Positions 7,694-15,666 of a DNA stretch of 15,699 nt are shown one piece after another (position 1 is the stretch's first letter; each line of letters begins with the position of its first letter). Source of the DNA: Bacteroidota bacterium (lineage in GTDB: Bacteria > Bacteroidota > Bacteroidia > Flavobacteriales_F > PHOS-HE28). The notes beneath the pieces are model-generated. The model saw nothing but the letters and a program-made list of their open reading frames with translations. It was not told the DNA's origin and made no database searches. Position numbers and translations under genes: made by a program. Location: assembly GCA_963169595.1 (NCBI GenBank), contig CAUJFM010000325.1:1-15699 (forward strand). Direction: 5' to 3'.

Positions 7694-8722
7694 CTATCCT
7701 TCGGTCCGGGCCAGGGGCACCACATCCAGCCCCGCATGGCCGCCCTCCAGGTGCAGGAAGTGCCCGGCCATGGCGATCATGGCGGCATTGTCCGTGCAGT
7801 AGGCGAAGGGGGGGATGAAGGCCTCCCAACCTTCACGGGCGGCCAGGTCCAGGGTGCCTTGGCGCAGGGCGCTGTTCGCGCTGACACCACCGGCCAGTGC
7901 GATGCGGGGGATATCCTGCTCGCGTGCTGCCTTGGACAGTTTGCGCAGCAGGATGTCCACGATGCTGCGCTGCAAGGTGGCACAGAGGTGGGGCAGTTCC
8001 CGCTCAACGAAGCCCGGGTCCTGCTCGGTGCCTTTGCGCACCAGGTCCTTGAACGCGGTCTTCAGGCCGCTGAAGCTCATGTCATAGCCGGTGATGGCGG
8101 GGCGGGGCAGGGTGAACCGCTGCGGATCGCCATCGCGTGCATGCCGGTCGATCAAGGGTCCGCCGGGATAGGGCAGGCCCAGCATCTTGGCGCCCTTGTC
8201 GAAGGCCTCACCGGCCGCATCGTCCAAGGTGCCGCCCAGCACGGTCATGAGCAGCGGTGAGTCCACCCGCACGATGCGCGTATGGCCGCCGCTCACGGTG
8301 AGGTTGAGGAAGGGGAAGGTGGGCACGGGGCGCTCCTCGCCATCGCGGATGAAATGGGCCAGCGCGTGGGCCCGCACATGGTCCACGGCGATGAGCGGGA
8401 TGCTCAGGGCCTGGGCCATGGACCGTGCGAAACAGGTGCCTACCAGCAGGGCGCCGATCAACCCCGGGCCTTGGGTGAAGGCGATCGCGTCGAGGTCCTG
8501 GAGCTTCACCCCGGCTTCCTTCAAGGCGCGGTCCACCACGGGGACGATGTGTTCCTGATGGGCTCGGCTGGCCAGTTCGGGCACCACCCCCCCCCATTGG
8601 CGGTGCACCTCCTGGCCCGCAATGACGTTGGACCGGACCACCCCGTTCACGAGCACGGCCGCAGCGGTCTCGTCGCAGGAGCTTTCAATGCCCAGAATGA
8701 TCGGACCGGCGTTGGGCGACAT
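7694..8722 (-). CDS. tsaD: tRNA N6-adenosine threonylcarbamoyltransferase, catalytic subunit TsaD
   Basis: TsaD transfers the threonylcarbamoyl group from threonylcarbamoyl-AMP to A37 of ANN-decoding tRNAs (t6A), working in the cytoplasm with TsaB and TsaE. The product is 342 residues, normal for the family. The ATG at 8722 is chosen because family homology begins at IILGIESSCDETA (residues 8-20); an upstream ATG at 8803 would add a Pro/Ser/Arg-rich stretch unlike the family. ASKHA-fold motifs are intact: WGGVVPELASRAHQ (43-56), the metal-binding H115-x3-H119, SGGHT (144-148), AGGVSAN (277-283) and the metal-ligand region CTDNAAM with D311. A run of nine G on the coding strand encodes part of W43-G-G-V. 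Transcription is probably from a minus-strand box at 8770-8777. The divergent neighbour is tamB, a pairing I recall from other Bacteroidota. Confidence 0.96.
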   Translation of the reverse strand: MSPNAGPIILGIESSCDETAAAVLVNGVVRSNVIAGQEVHRQWGGVVPELASRAHQEHIVPVVDRALKEAGVKLQDLDAIAFTQGPGLIGALLVGTCFARSMAQALSIPLIAVDHVRAHALAHFIRDGEERPVPTFPFLNLTVSGGHTRIVRVDSPLLMTVLGGTLDDAAGEAFDKGAKMLGLPYPGGPLIDRHARDGDPQRFTLPRPAITGYDMSFSGLKTAFKDLVRKGTEQDPGFVERELPHLCATLQRSIVDILLRKLSKAAREQDIPRIALAGGVSANSALRQGTLDLAAREGWEAFIPPFAYCTDNAAMIAMAGHFLHLEGGHAGLDVVPLARTEG

Positions 8723-8730
8723 GGGGCGTC

Positions 8731-8738
8731 TACTTTTG
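8731..8738 (+). promoter_or_regulatory. Bacteroidota -7 promoter box (TACTTTTG) for tamB
   Basis: TACTTTTG on the plus strand matches TAnnTTTG exactly. A TTG at 8712-8714, 16 nt upstream, is a possible though slightly close -33 element. It would give tamB a leader of about 70 nt. It lies on the tsaD side of the minus-strand box, so the two predicted transcripts overlap at their 5' ends. Confidence 0.42.
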
Positions 8739-8754
8739 GGACTTGGGCCCGGAC

Positions 8755-8773
8755 TTTGCCGGGATCGGGCAAA
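8755..8773. promoter_or_regulatory. Inverted repeat in the tsaD/tamB divergent region (possible operator)
   Basis: TTTGCC (8755-8760) and GGCAAA (8768-8773) form a perfect 6-bp inverted repeat with a 7-nt spacer. Its right arm overlaps the minus-strand -7 box by four bases. It could be a regulator site or a leader hairpin, or it may be chance; no known operator family is recognised. Confidence 0.25.
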
Positions 8774-8777
8774 ACTA
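8770..8777 (-). promoter_or_regulatory. Bacteroidota -7 promoter box (TAGTTTTG) for tsaD
   Basis: TAGTTTTG on the minus strand matches TAnnTTTG exactly and lies 47 nt upstream of the tsaD ATG at 8722. No clear -33 TTG is seen on that strand. The predicted start of transcription is around 8765. Confidence 0.42.
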
Positions 8778-8811
8778 GGGCGCACTGGCGGCGAAGCGGA
8801 CATACGGTTGG

Positions 8812-11800
8812 TTGCGGACCACGCTCCTGGCGCTGAGCATCACGCTGCTCATGATCGCCCTGCTGCTGGTCACCGCATCGGCGCTTCTGCTCGTGCCCCG
8901 GGTGCAGCAATGGGTGGTGCAACGGGTGTCCGCGTATGCCAGTGAGCAGGTCGGCGCCGAAGTGCGGGTGGGCCGGGTGGCCATCGATCCGTGGGGAAAG
9001 GTGCGCCTGGGCGATGTGCTCGTGCGCGACCTGCATGGGGACACCCTCTTCCACGTGGGGGCGCTGGAGGTGGACCGCCCCAGGCTCCACTCAAAGCAAC
9101 ATCTGGTCAAGGTGGCCGCCCTCCACATCGATGGATTGCGCTTCAGACTGGACCGTCCGGCGGATTCCGCGCACACGAACCTCACCGATCTGCTGGACCG
9201 CTTGTCATCGGGGGACACCACCACCGCGGGGCCCGATTGGACCATCACCTGCGCGGTCTTCACCATCGATGGCCTGCACTTCACGCACCATGACGCACAT
9301 TATGAGCAGCTGCCGTACGGCGTGGACTTCGATCATGTGGAGGTGACCGAGGGTTCCATACATGGCAGCGGTCTGCACATCATCGGTGATTCCATCTCCG
9401 CCCACCTGGATGGCATTGCGCTGAAGGACCGCAGCGGATTGGTGGTGGAGCGCCTCGGCGGCCAGGCCAGCGTGTCGGGCCGCGGCATTTACATCGACGA
9501 CCTGGAACTGCGAACACCCCGCACGGACCTGCACGGCGACCTGGCCCTGCGCACCGACGATTGGGAGGACCTGGACCTGTTCACCGAGCGGGTGAACATC
9601 CGGTTGGACCTGGACACCTCCATCCTGGACCTGGCCGATGTGGCCCTGTTCGCGCCGGACCTCGAGGGTATCCGGTTCCCCTTCCAGGTCAAGGGGCGCT
9701 TCCGGGGCACCATTGCCGAACTGAAAGGACGCGACCTCGACATCCGCTTCGGTCAGCGCTCCTCGTTCAGCGGGCGTGCGGAGATGAGCGGCCTGCCCGA
9801 CATCGACAACACCTTCATGATCGTGGACGTGGAGGAGCTGCGCACCGATCTCCGCGACCTCTCCACCGTTCCGGTACCGCCGTTCACCTCCGGCGATCGC
9901 TTGGCGCTCCCGGCGGAGATCGGCCGGCTCGGTGACCTGGGGTTCAGCGGGAACTTCACCGGCTTCCTGCGGTCCTTCACCGCCTACGGAACGGCCAGCA
10001 CCGCCCTGGGCTCCGTGCGCAGCGACCTGAGCTACCAGCGTGACACCATCAGCGATGTGTTCGGTTTCAAGGGCCGCTTGGCCACCGATGGGTTCGACCT
10101 GGGCGGGGTGCTGGGTGTGCCATCCCTGGGGCCTCTGGCCACCCGCATCCGCGTGGACGCGCTGGGCCATTCCCTCGCCACCCTGCAAGCCGATCTGGAT
10201 GGCGAGCTGCCCATGTTCACCGTGAACGGTACGCCCATCAAAGGGATCGATGTCAAGGGCCGGTTGGAACGCAACCTCTTCAACGGGGAGCTCCAGGTGA
10301 ACGACCCCAACCTGATGCTGGACTTCAAAGGCCTCGCCGACCTGCGTGGACGTTGGCCGTTGGTGGACTTCAAGGCGGATGTGCAGCACGCCGACCTGGC
10401 CGCACTGGGCCTCGTTCCCGATTCGGGCTACGCCGCGTTGAGCATGGAGGTGGATGCCGCCGGACGCTTGTCGCCTGACAGTCTGCTCGGGCGCTTGCAG
10501 CTGCGCGACATCATGTATTGCGGCACCGATCGGGACCACCAGCTGGGCGACATCAGCCTCACGAGCGACCGGCAGGCCGGAGAGAACATCCTGGAACTGG
10601 ATGCCAGCTTCGCCGAGGCCCGTGTGGTGGGGACCTTCCTGCCCACGCGACTGCCCGATGCGGTGGTCAATGTGGTGTACAGCATCTTCCCCGCGTTGCG
10701 GGAACAAGTGCAGTATGCACAGGCCGAGCAGCGCTTCCGGTTCCAGGTGAAGGCCAGGGACACCGCGCCGTGGCTCGAGCTGTTCGTGCCGGGCCTGGTC
10801 ATCGCGGAAGGCAGCACGGCTGACGGCTCGTTCGACAGCCGCACCTTCGACCTGGACCTCACCTTCCGTTCATCCGAGGTGCGTTTTGGTGCCGCGCGTT
10901 CGGCCGGGGTGGAGCTCATCGCGGAGAAGACCCTGGACATCCTGGCCTTCGGCTTGTTAAGCGAGCGCACTTCGTGGAACGACAGCACCTGGATGGCCGG
11001 CATCAGTGCGCAGGGGAAGGCCTATCAGGATGAACTGGACCTCACCCTGGGGTGGGACACCAGTGCTTCGGGCACACGCGGCAACCTGGACCTGCTGGGT
11101 GAGGTGCGCGGCTGGGGGGCGCTGATGCTGGAACTGCTGCCATCGGAGGTGATGCTGGGCCGCGGCAGTTGGGTGACCGAGCGGATCACGCGGTTCGAGA
11201 TCGATTCCACCACGGTGCGCATCGATTCACTTCAGCTGACCAACGGCGAACAGCGGGTGGCGCTCGCGGGGACCATCTCGAAGGACAGCACGAAAGCCCT
11301 GGCCTTTGCCGTGGAGAACCTGTCCCTGGCGAACCTTGAGCCCTACCTGGGGGGGCCACGTCTGCGCGGCAAGGTGAGCGGAGAGGGCACCGTGCACGAC
11401 CTGTACGGCGAACCGTTCGCGCTGGCCGATGTGCGCGCTGACAGCATTGCCGTGCAGGACAAGCCGGTGGGCGATGTGCGCTTCAAGGCGGGATGGGCGC
11501 CCGGGGCCCGTTCGCTCGACCTGGCCGGCACCCTCACACGCGGGGTCGTCAAGGCACTCGATTTTGAAGGGACCATGGGCCTGTTCGATGGCGGTGAGCT
11601 CGACATGAAGCTGCTCTTCGACCGCTTCGACCTCTCCTTCATCGACCCCTACCTGCCCGAGGGCATCAGCCAGATCCAAGGCCAGGTCTCCGGTGATCTG
11701 GGCATGACCGGCACCTTGCTCGATCCGCAGGTGAGCGGAACGCTGGACCTCGTGGATGCAGGCCTGCGCATCGACTACCTCAACACGCTCTACCGCTTCA

Positions 11801-13209
11801 CCCACCGCCTGAAGGTGGCGCCGGACATGTTCGCCCTGGACCAGGTGCACATCCGTGATGAGGAGGGCAACGAGGCCATCGTGAACGGCACCGTGCTCCA
11901 CCAGGGCCTGAAGCGTTGGAACTACAACGTGGGAGGGCGCATGCAGGGGCTGCTCGTGCTCAATACCACCGAGGCCGACAATTCGCTCTACTTCGGGAAG
12001 GCCTATGCCACGGGCGATCTGGAGGTGAGCGGGGAGGAGGGCACGCTGGAGATCACCGTGGATGCCCGCACCGCGCCCGGCACCTTCATGCACTTTCCGC
12101 TGGGTGGCAGCACCGAGGTCTCCTCCATCGGATTCGTCAAGTTCGTCAGCGAGCAGCAGGAGGTGGAGGAGGAGTTACCGGTGGACCTGTCCGGGGTCTC
12201 GCTGGACCTGAAGGTGGCCGTGACCCCCGATGCCCGCATGGAGCTCATCTTCGATCCCACCATCGGTGACATCCTCACCGGCAGCGGTACCGGGAACTTG
12301 GAGATGTCCGTGAGCCAGACCGGGGCCTTTGACATGCGGGGCTATGTGGAGGTGAGCCATGGCGATTACCTCTTCACCCTGCGCAATGTGGTGAACAAGC
12401 ACTTCCAGTTGGAACCCGGTGGCCGCATCACCTGGTACGGCGATCCCTTCGATGCGCAGCTCGACCTGCAGGCCACCTACCGGTTGCGTGCGCCGCTGTA
12501 TGACATCATTCCCCCGTCGGAACGGTCGGAGGCCTACAAGAAGCGGGTACCGGTGGAGGTGGGCATGCGCCTGCGCGACCGGCTGATGAACCCGGAGATC
12601 GCTTTCTCCGTGCGCCTGCCCAGCGTGGACGAGAGCATGCGCGCCCAGGTGAACAGCGCGATCAGCACCGAGCAGGAACTGAACCGGCAGGTCTTCGCGC
12701 TCATCGCCCTCAACCGCTTCGTGCCGCCACCCCAGTACGTGGGCGCGGGCTCCGTGGGGAGCAATGCGGCCGGCACCACCACCAGCGAACTGCTCAGCAA
12801 CCAGGTGAGCAACTGGCTCAGCGGCCTCAGCAAGGACGTGGACCTGGGCTTCAACTACCGCCCGGGTGGCAACATCACCCAGGATGAACTGGAACTGGCC
12901 GTGAGCACCCAGCTCTTCAACGAGCGCCTGCTGTTCAGCAGCAACGTGGGTGTGCAGTATGGCGGGCAGAACGGCAGTGCCAGCGCCGGCAGTGGCAGCA
13001 ACCTGCTGGGTGATTTCCAGCTGGAATACCTGCTGACGCGGGATGGCAAGATCCGCCTGAAGGCGTACAGCGTGAGCAACGACCGCAACCTGAACCGTGC
13101 GGACCAGGCCCCCACCACGCAGGGCGTTGGGGTGGTGTACAGCCGCGAGGGCGATACGTTCTGGGACCTCTTCCGGAAGCGCCAGCGCACCGGGCTTCCA
13201 CAGCCCTGA
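8812..13209 (+). CDS. tamB: TamB-like translocation/assembly protein (AsmA-like, DUF490 C-terminal domain)
   Basis: This very large protein (1465 residues) is anchored in the inner membrane by one N-terminal segment (residues about 4-28, LLALSITLLMIALLLV). It should span the periplasm as a long, mostly beta-strand groove. After the anchor comes an AsmA-like start (VGAEVRVGRVAIDPWGKVRL, about 47-66). A long repetitive strand region rich in alternating D/L and G follows. The C-terminal TamB (DUF490) domain occupies roughly 1000-1450, with motifs SGTGNLEMSVSQTGAF (~1157) and GGRITWYGDPFDAQLDL (~1202). The end, VYSREGDTFWDLFRKR, is typical of Bacteroidota TamB. Family members support outer-membrane protein assembly and phospholipid transport between membranes. 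The start is uncertain: no in-frame ATG precedes the membrane segment, so TTG 8812 is the best candidate; CTG 8785 would add AKRTYGW, and an in-frame TAG lies at 8776. No TamA-type Omp85 gene is adjacent. Confidence 0.9.
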   Translation: MRTTLLALSITLLMIALLLVTASALLLVPRVQQWVVQRVSAYASEQVGAEVRVGRVAIDPWGKVRLGDVLVRDLHGDTLFHVGALEVDRPRLHSKQHLVKVAALHIDGLRFRLDRPADSAHTNLTDLLDRLSSGDTTTAGPDWTITCAVFTIDGLHFTHHDAHYEQLPYGVDFDHVEVTEGSIHGSGLHIIGDSISAHLDGIALKDRSGLVVERLGGQASVSGRGIYIDDLELRTPRTDLHGDLALRTDDWEDLDLFTERVNIRLDLDTSILDLADVALFAPDLEGIRFPFQVKGRFRGTIAELKGRDLDIRFGQRSSFSGRAEMSGLPDIDNTFMIVDVEELRTDLRDLSTVPVPPFTSGDRLALPAEIGRLGDLGFSGNFTGFLRSFTAYGTASTALGSVRSDLSYQRDTISDVFGFKGRLATDGFDLGGVLGVPSLGPLATRIRVDALGHSLATLQADLDGELPMFTVNGTPIKGIDVKGRLERNLFNGELQVNDPNLMLDFKGLADLRGRWPLVDFKADVQHADLAALGLVPDSGYAALSMEVDAAGRLSPDSLLGRLQLRDIMYCGTDRDHQLGDISLTSDRQAGENILELDASFAEARVVGTFLPTRLPDAVVNVVYSIFPALREQVQYAQAEQRFRFQVKARDTAPWLELFVPGLVIAEGSTADGSFDSRTFDLDLTFRSSEVRFGAARSAGVELIAEKTLDILAFGLLSERTSWNDSTWMAGISAQGKAYQDELDLTLGWDTSASGTRGNLDLLGEVRGWGALMLELLPSEVMLGRGSWVTERITRFEIDSTTVRIDSLQLTNGEQRVALAGTISKDSTKALAFAVENLSLANLEPYLGGPRLRGKVSGEGTVHDLYGEPFALADVRADSIAVQDKPVGDVRFKAGWAPGARSLDLAGTLTRGVVKALDFEGTMGLFDGGELDMKLLFDRFDLSFIDPYLPEGISQIQGQVSGDLGMTGTLLDPQVSGTLDLVDAGLRIDYLNTLYRFTHRLKVAPDMFALDQVHIRDEEGNEAIVNGTVLHQGLKRWNYNVGGRMQGLLVLNTTEADNSLYFGKAYATGDLEVSGEEGTLEITVDARTAPGTFMHFPLGGSTEVSSIGFVKFVSEQQEVEEELPVDLSGVSLDLKVAVTPDARMELIFDPTIGDILTGSGTGNLEMSVSQTGAFDMRGYVEVSHGDYLFTLRNVVNKHFQLEPGGRITWYGDPFDAQLDLQATYRLRAPLYDIIPPSERSEAYKKRVPVEVGMRLRDRLMNPEIAFSVRLPSVDESMRAQVNSAISTEQELNRQVFALIALNRFVPPPQYVGAGSVGSNAAGTTTSELLSNQVSNWLSGLSKDVDLGFNYRPGGNITQDELELAVSTQLFNERLLFSSNVGVQYGGQNGSASAGSGSNLLGDFQLEYLLTRDGKIRLKAYSVSNDRNLNRADQAPTTQGVGVVYSREGDTFWDLFRKRQRTGLPQP

Positions 13210-13221
13210 GCGCGGGCTCAG
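13206..13221. terminator. Hairpin spanning both stop codons of tamB and ribBA
   Basis: CTGAGC (13206-13211) and GCTCAG (13216-13221) form a perfect 6-bp stem with a GCGG loop. Each arm contains one of the two convergent TGA stop codons, so the whole junction is this hairpin. It is symmetric and could act on both transcripts; there is no T-run. Confidence 0.4.
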
Positions 13222-14438
13222 TGGTCCTTCTCCAGATGCAGGGTGTGCCCCAGCTTCTCGCGCTTGGTGGCGAGGTATCGCTGGTTGTGCGGATTGGGCG
13301 CGATCTCCAAGGCCACGTTCTCCACGATCTCCAGGCCGTAGCCCACGAGCCCCGTGCGTTTGCGTGGGTTGTTGGTCATCAGGCGCATCTTGCGCACGCC
13401 GAGGTCGTGCAGGATCTGCGCGCCCACGCCATAGTCACGGGCATCCATCTCAAAGCCCAGCATCAGGTTGGCCTCCACCGTGTCGGCGCCCTGTTCTTGC
13501 AGCTTGTAGGCCTTCAGTTTGTTCAGGAGCCCGATGCCACGTCCTTCCTGCTGCATGTAGACGATGACGCCGCGGCCCTCCGCTTCGATCATCTCCATGG
13601 CCTTGTGCAGCTGGGGGCCGCAATCGCAGCGGCAGCTGCCGAAGATGTCACCGGTGACGCAGGAGGAGTGGACCCGCACCAGCACCGGTTCCTTCGGGTC
13701 CCAGGTGCCCTTCACCAGGGCCATGTGCTCCTCGCCCGTCGTCGTCTGCCGGTAGGCGATCAGTTGGAAGTCGCCGTGGGTGGTGGGCAGCTGCACGTCC
13801 ACCTGGCGCTCCACGAGGCGCTCCGTCCGCATGCGGTAGGCCACGAGGTCCTCGATGCTGATCAGCTTGAGGTCGAAGCGGCGGGCGATCTCACGCAACT
13901 GCGGAAGGCGCGCCATGGTGCCGTCCTCGTTCAGGATCTCCACGATGAGGCCAGCGGGCTCGAAGCCGGCCAGGCGGGCCAGGTCCACCGCGGCCTCCGT
14001 ATGGCCGGTGCGGCGCAGCACACCGCCCTTGCGGGCCTTGAGCGGGAAGATGTGACCGGGCCGTGCGAGGTCCTCTGCCTGGATGGCCGGGTCGATGAGG
14101 GCCAGCATGGTCTTGCTGCGGTCGCTGGCGCTGATGCCCGTGGTGGTCCCGCGGCCCTTGAGGTCCACGCTCACCGTGAAGGGCGTCTCATGCAGCGCAG
14201 TGTTGTCCCGCACCATCAACTCCAGGCCGAGCTCCATGCAGCGCTCCTCGGTGAGGGGCGCACAGATCAAACCACGGCCGTGGGTGGCCATGAAGTTGAT
14301 CATCTCGGGCGTGGCGTTGCGGGCGGCGGTCACGAAGTCACCTTCGTTCTCCCGGTCCTCGTCGTCCACCACGATCACGGCCTTGCCGAGACGGATGTCC
14401 GCGATCGCTTCTTCGATCGGGTCGAAGGTGGTGCTCAT
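13218..14438 (-). CDS. ribBA: Bifunctional 3,4-dihydroxy-2-butanone-4-phosphate synthase / GTP cyclohydrolase II
   Basis: This 406-residue cytoplasmic fusion supplies both precursors of riboflavin. The N-terminal RibB domain (about 5-205) makes 3,4-dihydroxy-2-butanone 4-phosphate from ribulose 5-phosphate; its acidic loop DDEDRENEGD (25-34), the RPGHIFPL segment (126-133) and GHTEA (145-149) are intact. The C-terminal RibA domain (about 208-400) opens GTP. Its zinc ligands are C260, C271 and C273, and QQEGRGIGLLNKLKAYKLQ (296-314), D332/R334 in MDARDYG, and TNNPRKRTGL (355-364) are all present, so both halves look active. Length and domain order are standard. Start ATG 14438 is supported by an exact -7 box 17 nt upstream. 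That leader is too short for an FMN riboswitch. No other rib genes are in the window. Confidence 0.97.
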   Translation of the reverse strand: MSTTFDPIEEAIADIRLGKAVIVVDDEDRENEGDFVTAARNATPEMINFMATHGRGLICAPLTEERCMELGLELMVRDNTALHETPFTVSVDLKGRGTTTGISASDRSKTMLALIDPAIQAEDLARPGHIFPLKARKGGVLRRTGHTEAAVDLARLAGFEPAGLIVEILNEDGTMARLPQLREIARRFDLKLISIEDLVAYRMRTERLVERQVDVQLPTTHGDFQLIAYRQTTTGEEHMALVKGTWDPKEPVLVRVHSSCVTGDIFGSCRCDCGPQLHKAMEMIEAEGRGVIVYMQQEGRGIGLLNKLKAYKLQEQGADTVEANLMLGFEMDARDYGVGAQILHDLGVRKMRLMTNNPRKRTGLVGYGLEIVENVALEIAPNPHNQRYLATKREKLGHTLHLEKDH

Positions 14439-14455
14439 GGGTGCAAAATGGGGTG

Positions 14456-14463
14456 CAAAGGTA
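14456..14463 (-). promoter_or_regulatory. Bacteroidota -7 promoter box (TACCTTTG) for ribBA
   Basis: TACCTTTG on the minus strand matches TAnnTTTG exactly and ends 17 nt before the ribBA ATG. It lies downstream of the glycosyltransferase stop codon and hairpin, so ribBA is probably its own transcription unit. A -33 TTG is not obvious. Confidence 0.52.
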
Positions 14464-14470
14464 CGGAACC

Positions 14471-14489
14471 CCGGACCCCTATTGTCCGG
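14471..14489 (-). terminator. Hairpin at the 3' end of the glycosyltransferase gene
   Basis: CCGGAC (14471-14476) and GTCCGG (14484-14489) form a perfect 6-bp stem with a 7-nt loop. The TAG stop codon (14479-14481) lies in the loop, so the left arm (on the minus strand) is the last coding sequence. It sits between the glycosyltransferase and the ribBA promoter. There is no T-run. Confidence 0.35.
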
Positions 14490-15666
14490 CCGCAGTGGCC
14501 TCGGTGATCAGGGTGTCCAGCTTCCCCGCGGCCACGTCCCAGTCGAACTGGGTGCGCACGAAGCGGTTGCCGTTGGTGGCGATGCGCTGCCGCAGCGCGG
14601 GGTCCTCCAGCAGGTCCAGGATGTGGGCGGCATACTGTTCGGGGTTCTCGCCGATCAGCACCTCCTCGTTCGGGCGAGCGCCCACGGCGTTGTTGGCCAG
14701 AGCGGAGGTGATGCAGGGGATCCCCATGGCCATGGCCTCCAGCAACTTGTTCTGCAGGCCGGTGCCGATCTGCATGGGGGCGGCAAAGATCCGGGCCGAG
14801 GCGTAGGAGATGCGGATATCGCGCACCCAGCCGGTCACGGTGATCAAGGGGTCCTGCCGGGCCAGGTCGCGCACCCGGGCGGTGGGGTCCACCCCACTGA
14901 TCAACAGGCTGGTCTGCGGACGTTTGCGCCGCACGATGGGCAGCACCCGGTTCACCAGGTACAGCACGCTGTCGATGTTCGGGGGGTAGTTCATGTTCCC
15001 CGTGAAGAGCAGGTCGTAGTGCGGTTCCTGCGGCATGGGGTGGAAGTGCCCCGTATCCACACCGTTGGGCAGCACGGCCATGGTGTCGCGCAGCGGGTGG
15101 TAGATGTAGTCGCGGTCCTGCGCACTGATGATCACCCGGTTGTCGAACTGGTCGAACATCAAGTTCTCGTAGCGGATCAGGCGCCGGGTCTCCATCCGGA
15201 AGATGGGCCTCAGGTAGAAGGGGGCCGTTTCCGTGCGCCGCTCCATGCCCTTGCTCAGGGTGTCCATGTAGTCCAGCGTCTTGGGCAGGTCGAACCGGTG
15301 GCGCACGTATTCCGTGGTGCGCACCAGCTGGCACATGATATGGTCCGGCCTGAAGCTGTCGATCACCGCATCGATCCGGCGCTGGGCGTGGCGGTGGTGG
15401 AAGTACACCACCTGCACCGGCAGCCGTGCGAACAGCGCCGTCAACAGCTTTAAAATGATGCGCCAACGGGGCAGATGCACCACCTCGATATGGGCGCACA
15501 GGCCGCGGAGATGCTCCACGTGGGCCGGGTCCGTGGGCGTGTCGCTGAGGCAGAACAGGTAGACCTCGTGCTTGCGGGCCAGCCGGGTGATCAGGTGGTA
15601 GGCCCGCAGCTTGTCGCCTTTCTCCAGCGGATAGGGCACACGGGAAAGGAGCACCAGCAGCTTCAT
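14479..15666 (-). CDS. Glycosyltransferase family 4 (GT-B fold), sugar transferase of exopolysaccharide type
   Basis: This 395-residue retaining-type glycosyltransferase probably adds a sugar from a nucleotide donor to a polysaccharide or lipid-linked glycan at the cytoplasmic face of the membrane. The N-terminal Rossmann half (about 1-195) starts MKLLVLLSRVPYPLEKGDKL, the usual GT4 opening with an acceptor-side loop. The C-terminal donor half (about 200-390) has the linker PNGVD (200-204), FTGNMNYPPN (221-230) and the donor motif GTGLQNKLLEAMAMGIP (301-317) with the conserved Glu310. YMDTLSKGMERR (133-144) recalls the TIGR03087 group linked to exosortase/EpsH-type loci, but no exosortase gene is visible, so that link is only similarity. 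The start overlaps the stop of the upstream gene as ATGA, so the two are probably translationally coupled. Substrate is unknown. Confidence 0.88.
   Translation of the reverse strand: MKLLVLLSRVPYPLEKGDKLRAYHLITRLARKHEVYLFCLSDTPTDPAHVEHLRGLCAHIEVVHLPRWRIILKLLTALFARLPVQVVYFHHRHAQRRIDAVIDSFRPDHIMCQLVRTTEYVRHRFDLPKTLDYMDTLSKGMERRTETAPFYLRPIFRMETRRLIRYENLMFDQFDNRVIISAQDRDYIYHPLRDTMAVLPNGVDTGHFHPMPQEPHYDLLFTGNMNYPPNIDSVLYLVNRVLPIVRRKRPQTSLLISGVDPTARVRDLARQDPLITVTGWVRDIRISYASARIFAAPMQIGTGLQNKLLEAMAMGIPCITSALANNAVGARPNEEVLIGENPEQYAAHILDLLEDPALRQRIATNGNRFVRTQFDWDVAAGKLDTLITEATAAGQ

Noticed and set aside
9205..10707. A 500-residue minus-strand frame opposite tamB.
   Set aside because: Shadow frame caused by high GC at third codon positions; Gln/Gly/Val-rich with no family resemblance.
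14439..14478. Possible FMN riboswitch ahead of ribBA.
   Set aside because: The -7 box leaves a leader of under 20 nt and no RFN-element fold or conserved blocks are present.
13221..15453. Long plus-strand frames opposite ribBA and the glycosyltransferase (428 and 456 residues).
   Set aside because: They mirror strongly conserved enzymes on the minus strand, and their translations are low-complexity.
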